A stretch of DNA of 64,000 nt from Haematobia irritans (GCF_050003625.1 NC_134398.1:71973635-72037634); one strand, 5' to 3'. Positions 1 to 11,036 are shown, counted from the stretch's first letter. Program-made: numbers and translations. Notes: generated from the letters alone by a model not told the origin.

Positions 1-1901
1 TACGCGGACGTGTGAATAGGTCCGCATGGACCTTGTACTGAATTTCACTAATAAATGCATGTTTTTGGGCATCATTAAAATTTTATTGTTTCAACACATA
101 ATTTACTTGTTCTGAACACAAAGACCTAAACTCAAAGACATTAGGGATGATGATAAAAACAAAAAATTCTAAGAACAAAAATACACATTCGAATTTCGAA
201 GAACAAAAATACACACATATTTTTTTGAAGAGTCAGCTGCCGAAACTGAAGAATACGTCGAGCTAAATGAAGATACTGATGACGACGATGATGAAGAGGA
301 AGAAAATGATGGACAGGAAACGAATGAAAGTTACTATATTGAAAAAGATGGCACCCAATGGAGTAAAAAGCACCACCAACATCACGCACTCGTTATCATA
401 ACGTGGTCGACTTCAGAAGAAAGAAACCAGGACCAACAGGAAATATACACGACCCCTATACAATAATGCGTTCAATCATGACAGAGGAAGTGATACACTT
501 AGTGCTACGTGAAACAAATCGTAAAAGCAGGGAGGTTACAGCTGCATGGAATTTGGCGAATCCCCAAGAGTTTGGCGCCTTTGTAGCTATTTTTTGTATG
601 CTGGACTCACAAGATCAAACCATGAACCAGCTATGGAATTATGGGACGCGACGCGTTGCCCAATATACAAAGCTGCGTTTTCGTACGATCGCTTCATGTG
701 TATAAAGCAATTTATTCGATTCGACAATGGAAACACTCCACAACAGGGACTCATCAACAGCAAAACTGCGGCTATTGACGACATTTGGGAAATGTTGCAA
801 CATAACTTGGCAGCAGCTTACACTCCTCATGACGCACTAACAGTTGTTCCCTTACAGAGGCCGCACCCGCTTCACACAATATATTCCGTCAAATCCAGCT
901 AAGTATGGTTTGAAAGTATGGTGGTTATGCGACTCACAGAGTTATTATCCTGTGAAGGGAATGATATATTCTGGAAAACTGCCAAACCAACAACGGGAGA
1001 TAAACCAAGGGCAGAACGTAGTGCTGGATATTGTGGAAAAATATTTAGATCCTGGCCGTACTATATAAGCGGACAATTTCTTTACCACTCTTGACTTGGC
1101 GCGTATTTTGTTGAGGAGGAAGACCGCATATGTTGGTACAGTGCGCTACAATAAAATATTCATTACACAGGAGTTCAAGAAGATGGCCAAATTTTATAAT
1201 ATGCTGGACGTCGCTGCATTGACTGCTTTTACGATTTACAACGAAATGAAGCCTATAAAAAGGAGTGACAGACGGCGGTCGTTCTTGTTACTGCTAACGA
1301 AACAATTGGCCACATCAAATATCGAAGAACGTGCCCTGAACAACCATATAACCTCATATCCAAGGATACGCAATGCGATGAAAGCATTCGATGTCAGGGT
1401 AAGAAAAACATCTTCAAATTCAAGAATAGAATATATATTTATTTGTTTTTTATTTTTCTTTTCCCTTCAGGTATTACCAAGACCGATGGAAGGCAATGTA
1501 CCGTCGTTTGCGGCTAGGTAAACTAGACCGTCATGTAGGCTTTGCCGTTCTGAGTACGGGCGGCAGCGGAAAACGCGGGCATACTGCTTCGGCTGCGGCA
1601 ACGCTGCTTGCGGAGAACATAGCACACTTTTACATCGCTGCAACACTTGCGCACAGGGCAGGGGACAAGAAGTACACGCTCAAAAACAATAATTTTTAAA
1701 TTTTTTATTATAGTCTTAAGAAAATTCAAGAAAAAAATTAAAAAAAAAATATTTTTGTATGTAGAATTTAGTTATAAACAATAAAAACAAAACAAAAAAT
1801 GAAAAAAAAATTATATGAAGAAAAAACATGATTTACAAAAAAAAGGTCCGTAGGTCCTTTTCACACGGCCGTGAAGTTCAGAACTGTCACTCATCGGAGG
1901 G
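1..1901 (+). mobile_element. Defective piggyBac element, left end cut by the window
   Basis: The right end is visible at 1841-1901 and finishes in GGAGGG directly before TTAA (1902-1905), the piggyBac target. The reverse complement of 1841-1880 matches the first ~36 bases of the window: both carry GTGTGAA-AGG-C and end in GGACCTT. The window therefore opens inside the left subterminal inverted repeat. About 30 bp, including the left CCC tip and its TTAA, should lie just upstream. Between the ends is a broken transposase gene. Calling it piggyBac rests on the ends, the TTAA and the protein motifs together. Confidence 0.88.
227..1692 (+). pseudogene. piggyBac-type transposase pseudogene
   Basis: Family role: cut-and-paste transposase with a DDD catalytic domain and a C-terminal cysteine-rich domain. 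An acidic N-terminal stretch (about 240-330) is followed by a frameshift near 365-370. The frame then runs through RTRYHNVVDFRRKKPGPTG and on to AAWN. A second frameshift sits in a T-run near 590, after which YAGLTRS, AFSYDRFMCIKQFIRFDN, LFPYRGRTRFTQYIPS and DNFFTTLDLARILL are readable. The DEQ motif that holds the first catalytic Asp is missing at about 844, where LTV joins directly to LFPYRGR. A stop (1066-1068) precedes the second Asp motif DNFFTT. About 80 residues holding the third Asp are deleted near 1160-1185. A possible 72-nt in-phase intron lies at 1399-1470 (GT..AG). After a stop at 1519-1521 the same frame gives CRLC..CFGCGNAACGEH..CNTC, an intact-looking zinc domain. Clearly inactive. 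Confidence 0.9.
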
Positions 1902-2684
1902 TTAAAGAGAATATTGTTTGGGAGTTTCGGATTTTTTTTAAATTGATTTTGATGAACCGTTTTCAAGTTATTCCAATATGTGTAGAGAAAGTGCCGTAAT
2001 TTTCCGTAATTGAATTTCATCAATCACGAAGATAATAGTATCAATCACAGATTTAATTAAATCTGTAAAAAGTATACATCCAAAAAATTAACCCACCACG
2101 AAACCTGCGTAGATTTGTTAGAAAATATTTTATTAATTGGAGCCTGATACAATTAAGAACAATTTTTAAGGAAAATATTGGATTTAAAAATGGTTTAAAT
2201 TTACTCATTTTGGAAACTTATGAATATGGTACACTTTAAAAAAAATATAAATATGGGCCAATTTTGAATTTAGAAAAATAGGTACTCTAGTTTTTTTTTG
2301 TCATTTTAAGTTTCCGTCATTAAAGCCAGCAAAATCTAATTCAATTAAGGACAAAGTTCACATTTGGCTAAATTTAACTAAAATCAATCAGTTTTATGAA
2401 CATGAACAAAGTTAAATCTGTTATAAAAACTTTCGTTGTTTTTTTTTTGCTTAGGATATGTAATTAAAAAGTAATTTAATTTCATCGGTTCTTTTTTTAT
2501 TAATATTTATAGGATTCAATTAAAAACTTCATTGATTTTTGTCAATTGTTTTTTTTTTATAAAACCATAAGAAATCAATCATTTCTTTAAAAAGTTGTTT
2601 ATTCAATTAAAAAAATAATTAATTTTCAGTAATTCAGGATAAGGATTTTAAATAAAAATCTTATGTTAAGTTTAAGTTTTAAAC

Positions 2685-2737
2685 TAAAATGTTGAGATAA
2701 ATAATTTATTTAACATATTATTTATCTCAACATTTTA
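2685..2737. repeat. 21-bp perfect inverted repeat (hairpin)
   Basis: Arms at 2685-2705 and 2717-2737 are exact reverse complements (TAAAATGTTGAGATAAATAAT core) around an 11-nt loop. No flanking gene; it may be a remnant foldback end or a replication-slip product. Confidence 0.85.
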
Positions 2738-3713
2738 ATTTTTGTAGTTTAGTTTAATAATTTTTAAATTATATTTATTTACATTTTATTAAAAAGTTAA
2801 ATGTATCAATTAATTTCTAATTGAAAATATTTTCGGTCTGACACAACTTTTTAGTTGGAAATACTTTGGTGCTCTTTACTTGTCACTTTATATATTGACC
2901 GAATAATTTTACTTTTCAACTGAGATTTTAATTGAATAATACAATTAAAACAACGAACGAATACAATTATAATAAAATAAATTTTAAATTAAATCCGAAA
3001 TTTTTGACAAAGATATTTTCATTTAAATCATAAATTAACCATAGAAATAGCATGAACCACACTGTTTCTTTTCTCCAATCATTCCACTCTGAATTTGGAT
3101 TGCTATTTGAAAGGCGCATTGAATCACAACACATATCAAATAATTATTTAATTGTAATTGATTTTTCCAACAAAATGTTATTGTTCTAACAATTTTATAA
3201 TTCCATTTTGTTGGTGATTGATATTATAATTGATGTGATTGAAGCAATTCAAATAAAAAATAATTATATCAATTAGTTTCTAGGACACGAGACGTCTTAG
3301 GACACTAGACGAATTGTTAGAATCGCCTTAGTCTTTAAGCTCTATTTAATAAATGCAAACTTAAAAAAAAAAAAATTATAGGTGACGAAACGTTTGTATT
3401 AGTTTTTCTATTTTATAAAAAATAAACAAATCTCTAAGCTTTTAAGACACCGTGTAAGATATGAATGAACCAGGTATATAACACAACTTTTTTATCTCGA
3501 TCTATCACTTTTTCGTGGAATTCCTAATTTTATTTTAGAAAATAGAAAATTCCTATGCTGCGTCTGCTAAAGGAATAGTATTACGAATGCATGTAACAAT
3601 AGGTTTGTTGCACGTATTCGCATCACTACGAGTAAATATGTGACCGATGGTGATTTTGATTCCGAAAATGTTATAACTCAAATTGGAATTTTGGAACTCA
3701 ATAACCGTAATTA

Positions 3714-3890
3714 CAGTCACAAAAAAAAGCATGCCCGGTTTCAAAGATTTTGAAACCGGGCATGCAAGTAAGGATACTTTTAAGACACAATTCCCTTTTA
3801 AATTTGGGTTTTGTGTACTTGCTTCTAGGAAGCAAATTAAGATTTTGCCTTTTTTCAAAATTCAAATTTAGACTCGACTTCAAATTTGTT
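3714..3890 (+). mobile_element. Truncated family C element with terminal hairpin
   Basis: Matches the start of the family C copies at 35029 and 36085 (GCATGCCCGGTT-CAAAGATTTTG) and then their AAGTAAGGATACTTTTAAGACAC segment, with the middle missing. The join carries a 17-bp perfect hairpin at 3729-3765 that intact copies lack. Confidence 0.75.
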
Positions 3891-6573
3891 TTCTCGTGGA
3901 AAAGATAATGGTTTCTTTTCAGATTCGATATCACCATCGATTGTATGACCAATAAATAACTTATGTATGTCAGTATAATATCAAGACTTTCTCGAATACG
4001 TTAGATTTTAAGACAATTATTTTTATATATTTATAATTTTTAAGTCGAAACACTTATGGCAATTTCGATTGGTAAAAAAAGGTGCAACATTCTCCAAACT
4101 GATTGCCAAATATGGAGGACACTTTCATAGCTTTTGGATCCTCTATTCCTTACAATATTATGAATTAACAATAACTTTGGATTGACACTATCATTTGGGC
4201 GAAAATAAAATGAGGGAAAAAGTAGTGTAACACCAGGGCAACATATTTTTTGCGAAACGAAAACGCCCTTAGTTGTTAATTTCTTACTCTTTATCTGTAT
4301 TTATTTTCATAATTTATTATGATTATAAATAAACTAAACTTAAAAATTAATAAATAAATATAATTTTGTATCGAAAATGCACGAAAGGTAAACATTAAAA
4401 CCCAATTCATTTCATATTTAATAAATATAGAAAAAAAAGGTCGATAAACTAAATAAAATATAGATTAAGTTTAGTATATAGACGGTAATCACCTCATATA
4501 TATAAAATACTTTTTATAGTAATTATAAATAAATCCTGTTAGTCTGTAAGGATGGTAATCCATGAACTTAATTAAAACAATTTTATGAAATATTTTATTA
4601 TTGAATTTGAATTTTACAAAACTTTTATACCACATACTAGTTTGCACAATTATTCGAAATTATAGATTGACTGTAAATCGAATATTACAAATAGAGGCTC
4701 TCAAAGTTTCTTTAGTTAATCGATTAAAGAAATGTATAAACTCTTTGCAAGTGTGACCGAATAGTTTGAGTGTGGTTGGTGTTGAGGTCAGCGCCATCTG
4801 TCGGCTGTAGGGGAAATGTATAGCAGGAGAGATTAATATGTTTTTGGAATATGGTTGGAAAATTGCTGGGAATATTTTGGGAGCAGGGCTGCCAATTTTG
4901 CCGATTTATCGGAATTTTGCCGATTTATCGGAATTTTGACGATTTTTTACTCAAAAAATGGACAACTCCGATTGTTTGTCCTATTTTGACAACATTTGTT
5001 TCGTTCTTTAGACACATATTTTAAGGAGTTGAACTTTTTACATTTTGAAGAAATTTTTGAAAATATTAAAATAAATTTGAAATTGTTTGGAAAATGTGGA
5101 CTACTTTGGCTTTGCGAGTTTTGTCAAAATTCGTATAAATAATCATGATTCCTCCACACTCCACAGCAAACGTAGAAATGTTTAATCAAGTAAAATAAAA
5201 TTAGATGATAGCTGGGAAATAATTTATTGGAAGGAATATTCTGTTCAAAACATGACCTAAAATTAAATGACTCAAGATGTTTTAATCCAGAATTGATAAT
5301 GATTTACTCAGAATATGCAATAGGAACGTTTACGTTTAATTATGATGATACACTGTTAGAAAAATATGTTTTTCATATGTTCCGATATAAACAAAATGTG
5401 TTTCGGGCACGATTTTAAACCACAATATATTTAAGTGCGAACATGTAATTTTCCTAAACTAACACTAAATGTTTGGGACATCTATGGTAATATGTTAGAA
5501 TATATTATGTTTGGGTCATGAATGTTTCATAAAAATCATATGTGTGAATACAAACATATATAAATTTACAAATTTCAACTAAACATACATATGTTGTGAT
5601 ATTTTATTCAAAGCGACAGAGAGAGTATAGAGAGAAATAGAGATGGAAACCGGGAGAGTTGACGAAAGATATCAATATAACACAGCAAAAGAGTCAAAAG
5701 AGAACAATTTCTGTGAAACCGCTTGTATGTTGTTTCGGAAAACTGTTTTATGATAAGGCCAAAAATTTGATATGTTTAAGTCTAAATATTATTTAATTTG
5801 AATAAAGAGAATATACATTCTGAACCAATAGAATAGACATTTGAAAAACAAACAGCTTATGTTTTCGCCTTGAGAGCAGCATTTTATGTATGTGTGGACA
5901 TGTGTTTTGTTTATCATTTTGGCATTATTTTTTTCTTGGTTCGTTAAAAGAAATCAGGGGTCTTCATAAAAATAACGAAAGGGCACTATACTCTTTTTAG
6001 AGTTGGGACGGTAAAATGAAATAAGGAGGAAATAGTGAAAAATTACACAGTAAAATGTAAAAAAACAAAGTTTAGTTTCTCTTTATTAAAAAGTAGTCCA
6101 CGAGGAGTTGACGGACACCATCAAATATAAAAGCGGGCATTAAGTTCGACTTTTACAGCTAAAACAATTTAAAAAGTTTATTTTCTTTAAAATGAATTAT
6201 TAAAGAAAAATAAAAGGAATTTTAGAGCGTGGTGTTAAATGCTAGTAAAAAACTGTTCACTCCTAAATAAATTTATGTTTATATTATAAAATTATGTATG
6301 TATGTTTATACTCGACTCCACGTTCTTCTTTTGTTAGTTTTTGAATTCCTTCCAAATTTTAAAGTTTTGTACAAAAACAGTTTTTTATTACAAGATTGTT
6401 ATTTTTGCAATAAAAAATAATATTTTATCCAAAAATCATTCAATTTCGTTTATATCAAGCACTGTTACTGACTATAAATCTTTAATAACGCACATTTCGA
6501 TGTTTCATTTAAAAAAATTAATATAGTATAAATATAAATGTTTAAATTACAAAAAAAAAAAACTAAAAAAAAA

Positions 6574-6652
6574 TGTTCGGTCGGAGCAGGGATTGAACCC
6601 ACGACCCTTTGCATGCAAGGCAGACATGCTAACCACTGCTCCACGTGGCAAA
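6574..6652 (-). repeat. tRNA-like module (pol III A/B-box) in family A
   Basis: Read on the minus strand it has an A-box-like segment (CAGTGGTTAGCATG), a short variable middle, and a B-box-like GGGTTCAATCCC followed by TGCTCCGACCG. It is closely related to the head of the SINE at 9877-10212. It does not fold into a convincing mature tRNA with a matching acceptor stem, so it is called tRNA-derived, not a tRNA gene. Confidence 0.6.
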
Positions 6653-6762
6653 CAAATGTATGTTTCTGTTAAATAATGTTATGTTTGCATGGGCTCGTGG
6701 GCGCTGCAAACTATGCTATATAAATGTAACTTAAAACGATAATTATCTACTGGTGACTATAA

Positions 6763-6838
6763 CAGCTACGTAGCCCAGTGGATAGTGTGTTGGCTTACAA
6801 ACTGTATGGTCCTCGGTTCAATTCTCCGTGCAGGCGAA
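6763..6838 (+). repeat. Second tRNA-like module in family A, opposite strand
   Basis: GTAGCCCAGTGGATAGTGTG resembles an A box and CGGTTCAATTCTCCG a B box with a T-arm-like stem. The same module recurs at 16117, 30984, 47352 (inverted) and 51303. The A and B boxes have tRNA-like spacing, but the acceptor stem is not preserved. Confidence 0.55.
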
Positions 6839-7587
6839 AGGTAAAATTTAAAAAATTTATAAAAGTGAATAATTTCTTCAACATTATTTGTATTACCGAG
6901 AAAGGTGCCAATAACTAAGTGAAAATTACGAGTATGTTAGGGAATAAGCACAATCGTGTTTGGGAAAAATTCTTCCAAGCATATAATATTTTTGGCTCAA
7001 AATGCTTCCAAACATATAATATGTTCACATAAAACAAACATATTAATGTTTCGGCAGTATGCAATAATATATGTGCTTACTGCAAAATATGTTTGGAACA
7101 TATGTTAAAGAAGCGATTTTTTTTGAGGGTGTAGTACAAAAAAAAAATAACCACATATAGACATATCTATCGGATACATCATAAAAAATCACCTGCTTTG
7201 GAAAACACTGGACTTTTTCTTGAGTTTCACAATATTTTATTTTTAAATAAAAGTGTTACTGAATTAATAACAATATCTTAGAAAAATAGTTTTTTTATAG
7301 AAAAATTACGAAATATTTTGTTTTGTTTGTTTTAGAAAATGAATTTTATGTTAATCTTATTGTTATACAAAACTGACTTCGTTATGTTTTTCTTATGGAA
7401 ATGCATTGTTGTGTACATTTTTTTTATTTTTGTCTTGTGTTTACCCAAAACAAAAATGTTTGATTTCAATATTATTTACATTTTGGATTTTTTGACGATT
7501 TTTAAAATGCAAGTGCCGATTATGATGATTTTTATCGAAAAAAGTGATGATTTTTCTTGAAATTTTTTTGGCAGCCCTGTTTGGGAG

Positions 7588-8320
7588 TATGGCGAATAGA
7601 GGCGTCCATACTGGAGGAATGCATGTAAAGATTATTCTTAGTCTGGAGAGTAGAGGTATGGCGTGTGATTGATGAAAGTTTGGTGAACGTTTTTATTAAA
7701 GACTTTGTTTTGTAGTAGTCTAAATTTGAATGAGAAGGTAAAAACTTGGGTTATAAGCTCAAAAAAATACTCGATGTAAAGTTACTAAATAAGCGATTGC
7801 ATTGAGTACCTAGCACCTCTACCTATCCGTCAGAGTCAAAGTCAAGCTGATATCTGTACTATGACCGGTGATATTAACCGATGTTTAGACTTATGTGTAT
7901 AGAGAGATGAAGTCTGGAGAGATGGAATTCATTCTTATAAACCTTTGGAGTGATAGTGGACTGTAATAAGTCTCTGGAATTTACTTCCCAGCAGCAGGGT
8001 CTATAACAAAAGGGGATAATATCTCAAGGAAGAGTTATTATAGGAGAGTGGGTTTGTTCTATGCTCACCGTTGAAGTATAAAAAAGCTAGTGGTAAAATT
8101 CTATTTCGATGACTTGCCACGAAATCTTATTGCTAAATTCATAATAAAATAAAATAAATTCATAATAAAATAAATAAAATCATAACAATAGTATCTAAAT
8201 GTTATTTTAATTATTCAAAAGGTGTCATAAAATTACAACATTTTCACATATGAGTACTTATAAGTCTAAACTCATAAGTTTGAACAACCGGTTTATATCC
8301 ATATTCCGTTAAAAAATTTT
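7588..8320. other. Gene-free stretch
   Basis: Nothing recognisable as a gene or named repeat. It includes simple ATAAAATAAA runs near 8145-8185. The flank just after 7587 continues the pre-insertion sequence of the hAT target. Confidence 0.5.
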
Positions 8321-8369
8321 CACATTCGCCGCTTAGTTTTTCTTAAAAAAAAACTAAGCGCCGCATGTG
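8321..8369. repeat. Short foldback hairpin CACAT..CGCTTAGTTTTT
   Basis: CGCTTAGTTTTT pairs with AAAAACTAAGCG, extended by CACAT/ATGTG with a few mismatches. It could be two abutting element ends after an internal deletion. It lies about 400 bp from the 3' end of the Merlin-like transposase remnant, but a link is not shown. Confidence 0.7.
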
Positions 8370-8767
8370 AAAACGGTTTAATAAAAAATGGAAATCACGC
8401 GATTTTTTTGAAAAAAAATTTTTCGCCTATAGCGCTTTTTTGGATTTATTAACCTTTAAAAATTCAAAGGACATTTTCTTTAAACTCTTGAAGTTTTTAT
8501 GTTGATGGATCTTCCATCATCATCCACATTCCTCACCATCATCTAATTTTCGTCCTCGTTTTCGAAAACGAGTTCTTCTGCGTATACCCGCCGGAATTAT
8601 TCTCCATGCAAATCGCTTTGCGCATCTTCAGCATTATACAATAATCCCGCCTATTTCGCAAAGTGAATAAAAAAAATTCCTCTATATTACACCATCTTAC
8701 AAATATAATTTTTTTGCAAATAACCGTTGAAAAACAATTTTCTACAGCTAAATATCGGCAACGAAGA

Positions 8768-9420
8768 CTAAAGGTGGAGCCACAGCCCTGCGATTGTGTT
8801 TGTGTGCTGGTTGGTTTCTGGGTCTATGGTTCACTTTATAGTGAGTGTACCCCTCTTGTGATAAAGTATCGTGGGCCTGAAACTAGATGATTATAACTTT
8901 ACTGTTCAATACTATAAAATAAAATAAAAAATAACTCACCTTCCAACAGTCAGAAACAAACAGGGCGGATATATTTTTTTATTATGGCCAACAGGGTCTC
9001 TCGGCTGCGGTCCTCAACGGGAACTACAAAGCACTTATTAGCACTCTCACCACTCAAAATACGCACTGCCCGTCTACATTTTGTATTTACTTTTGCCGGC
9101 TTCCGACTCGTCGATTTCTACATATACACCGGGTTCTCAAATTTTGACACTCAACTGGAACGAACTGTTGACAACAACTTCTCTACAAAAGTTGTTCAAG
9201 TCCGTCCCATTTTGAGCTCCATTAATTTCCGTTTCGTCCATTATATATTGTATCGGTACATTTTGACACCACATGAAGGAAAGCACTAAATGCGACTTGT
9301 CGTCCCCTTTCTTAAGGATGTGTATTTCTCCATTTGCTTTTTGTTTTTAACAAATTTTTCTGTGCATCTAAAATTATTCTCTAATTAGTTGCCATTGGAA
9401 CACCTTCGGCAGAAATTGAT
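8768..9420 (-). pseudogene. Merlin / ISXO2-like transposase pseudogene with intron
   Basis: Read on the minus strand, pieces in several frames match the IS1595/ISXO2-like DDE domain in the right order. They are TSLRKGT (N-terminal region, ~9310), NFCREV, YVEIDES (first catalytic Asp, ~9115), CFVVPVEDRSRETLLAIIKK, SDCWK (second Asp), then after a GT..AG intron of 63 nt (8877-8939) DTLSQEGYTHYKVNHR, and after another frameshift DPETNQHTNTIAGLWLHL and a stop at 8768-8770. The family has an acidic residue in the N-I-E-x-L-W motif; here it reads A. Several frameshifts and a stop after SVKI show it is dead. The plus-strand ORF at 8984-9289 is a shadow of this. Downstream C-terminal sequence to ~8560 is possible but not readable. 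Confidence 0.85.
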
Positions 9421-9705
9421 CCCCATTTTGTCAATTCTAAAAGGGCAGAATTTGGAATTCTGCCGTTTATTTCACAACCATAAATTTCATAAAATTGTGT
9501 TACCCGCTTAATTGTCATTTTTGTAGCAACTTTTACAATTCGTATACTTCCCCATTTTTGCCTACAGACAAAGAAAAAATTGTCAAAAACTATACTATAA
9601 AATTATACAATTTACCTAATTTACTTTTTTGGCAAGCAATACAGAGAAAACTAGTTTAAATTGACAGAATAATGACATTGCAAAATCGTGCAATAAAATT
9701 GGTAA

Positions 9706-11036
9706 CACGCACAGAAAAAACATGTTTGGACATGGTTGCCGCATCCATTTAATGCTTATCTAGAGTATGTAATTGCAGCGAAAACCATGTATTTTGTCTT
9801 TGTAAAAATAGTTTATAGCAGAGAAAAATGTATGCTGACAACAAGCATTTAAATGGTTCTCAAATGTCGCAAACATAGGTTAGGTTAGGTTAGGTGGCAG
9901 CCCGATATTTCAGGCTCACTTAGACTATTCAGTCCTTTGTGATACCACATTGGTGAACTTCTCTCTTATCACTGAGTGCTGCCCGATTCCATGGTAAGCT
10001 CAATGACAAGGGACCTCCGCCGAGTCCGAACGGCGTTCCATATTGCAGTGAAACCACTTAGAGAAGCTTTGAAACCCTCAGAAATGTCACCAGCATTACT
10101 GAGGTGGGATAATCCACCGCTGAAAAACTTTTTGGTGTTCGGTCGAAGCAGGAATCGAACCCACGACCTTATGTATGCAAGGCGGGCATGCTAACCATTG
10201 CACCACGGTGGCTCGCAAACATGTTCTATCGTTTAAATGATAGAATTTCATGTACCTGATCATAAATAGAAAATCATGTACCTGATCATATTTTTTTTAT
10301 GTTTTTGCAGGGAAAAAAGTATTTTTAAAGGTCTGGAACCATTGCATGGCCATAAAGACCATGTACATTTTTTTCGTGACCATTTAATTTTTTAACTTTT
10401 TTGCAGCGAAAAGAATTTTATAAAAACATTGAGCAGGTACACACGATTTTAATTTTGCGCGTCAGTCGTGTGTTGATTGGTGCTTGGAATGGGCAAAGAA
10501 TACGGAATTATTGTGTTTTGTGTTCATTTATTTATTCAGAAGTGGCACGTGGTTTTATGTGACTACAAAAAAGGGAAGTGCAATTGAAAAAAATGTACCT
10601 GGTTTTTGTTCTGCATTTTGCTAATGGTATCATTTATTTTTATTTACAGTTACATGATGTCTGCGTTTGGACCTTTGATAGGCACGATGTAAATATGGAA
10701 TGATTACTATTGTTGAAATTGAACCAAAATAGAGTGTGTAAAAATATGTGATGTTTGCTTGCACGACATTATAATTACAAATAAACAATGAATTAGTTTA
10801 TAAATAAATAAAACCAAATAAATAAAGTTAATTTTGTGTCTTCTTTTCTTGTGTGGCATACTTTTTTCGATGACCAAAAAAGTTTTTTCATAAAGATCGA
10901 AACATTTTAGGTTGTGGCCATGTTCTTTTTTTAACTGGAAGTAACATAATGTTACATGGTCGCCTCAAAAATAGCTCCTATCATATTATTTTGCTCTTCG
11001 AATATGATTGTGACAATCATGTTTCTTCTCTGCGTG
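9706..11036. mobile_element. Long family B-related element, interrupted by a SINE
   Basis: The ends CACGCACAGAAAAAACATG (9706) and CATGTTTCTTCTCTGCGTG (ending 11036) are imperfect inverted repeats related to the ~250-bp family B palindromes. The interior has repeated ACCATGTA/CATGTACCTGATCAT motifs. No matching target duplication was found, and no coding potential was recognised. The interior may be a diverged larger parent of family B (inference). Confidence 0.5.
9877..10212 (-). mobile_element. tRNA-headed SINE with 10-bp target duplication
   Basis: The exact direct repeat TCGCAAACAT lies at 9867-9876 and 10213-10222. On the minus strand it begins with a tRNA-like head (10139-10212: GGTTAGCATGCCCGCC, B box GGGTTCGATTCC). 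A ~240-bp body follows, containing TTTTTCAGCGGTGGATTATCC, and it ends in a (CCTAA)n tail instead of poly-A. A 5'-truncated copy lies at 47932-48187 and a fragment at 56880-56957. The plus-strand ORF 9976-10194 is a coincidental antisense frame. Confidence 0.9.

Larger units (their letters stand above)
1906..4875. other. AT-rich gene-free stretch with decayed repeats
   Basis: No convincing gene. It contains weak matches to family D (about 1990-2090, with the TCAATCACGA-ATAGTATCAATCACAG motif, and about 2760-2900), two strong hairpins listed separately, and a truncated family C copy at 3714-3890. Short ORFs at 3553-3952 overlap the family C fragment and show no recognised domain. Confidence 0.6.
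5351..7131 (+). mobile_element. Family A element (tRNA-module TIR element), complete copy
   Basis: Starts CACTGTTAGAAAAATATG and ends GAAGCGATTTTTTTTGAGGG-TG, flanked by TA on both sides (5349-5350, 7132-7133), and sits inside the hAT element. Both outer ~400 bp are packed with variants of CATATATGTTTGG. The middle carries two tRNA-like modules in opposite orientation, ~110 bp apart. It has no transposase ORF (longest frames ~60 codons, no recognised domain). Copies elsewhere share the same ends and TA flanks. The TA target and CAC..GTG ends recall Tc1/mariner-like MITEs, but the superfamily is not established here. Confidence 0.85.
4884..7579. mobile_element. Non-autonomous hAT-type element, split by a nested insertion
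   Basis: The ends are 12-bp inverted repeats: CAGGGCTGCCAA (4884) and TTGGCAGCCCTG (ending 7579). They are flanked by an exact 8-bp duplication TTTGGGAG at 4876-4883 and 7580-7587. An 8-bp duplication with CAGGG-type ends is the hAT signature. The element itself is about 0.9 kb (4884-5350 and 7132-7579); the rest is a nested family A element. No transposase remnant was seen, so it looks like a short derivative mobilised in trans. Confidence 0.88.

Noticed and set aside
6574..6838. Bona fide tRNA genes
   Set aside because: A/B boxes are present but acceptor stems do not pair, and copies are dispersed in mobile elements.
8984..9289. 101-codon plus-strand ORF
   Set aside because: Antisense of the Merlin-like transposase remnant.
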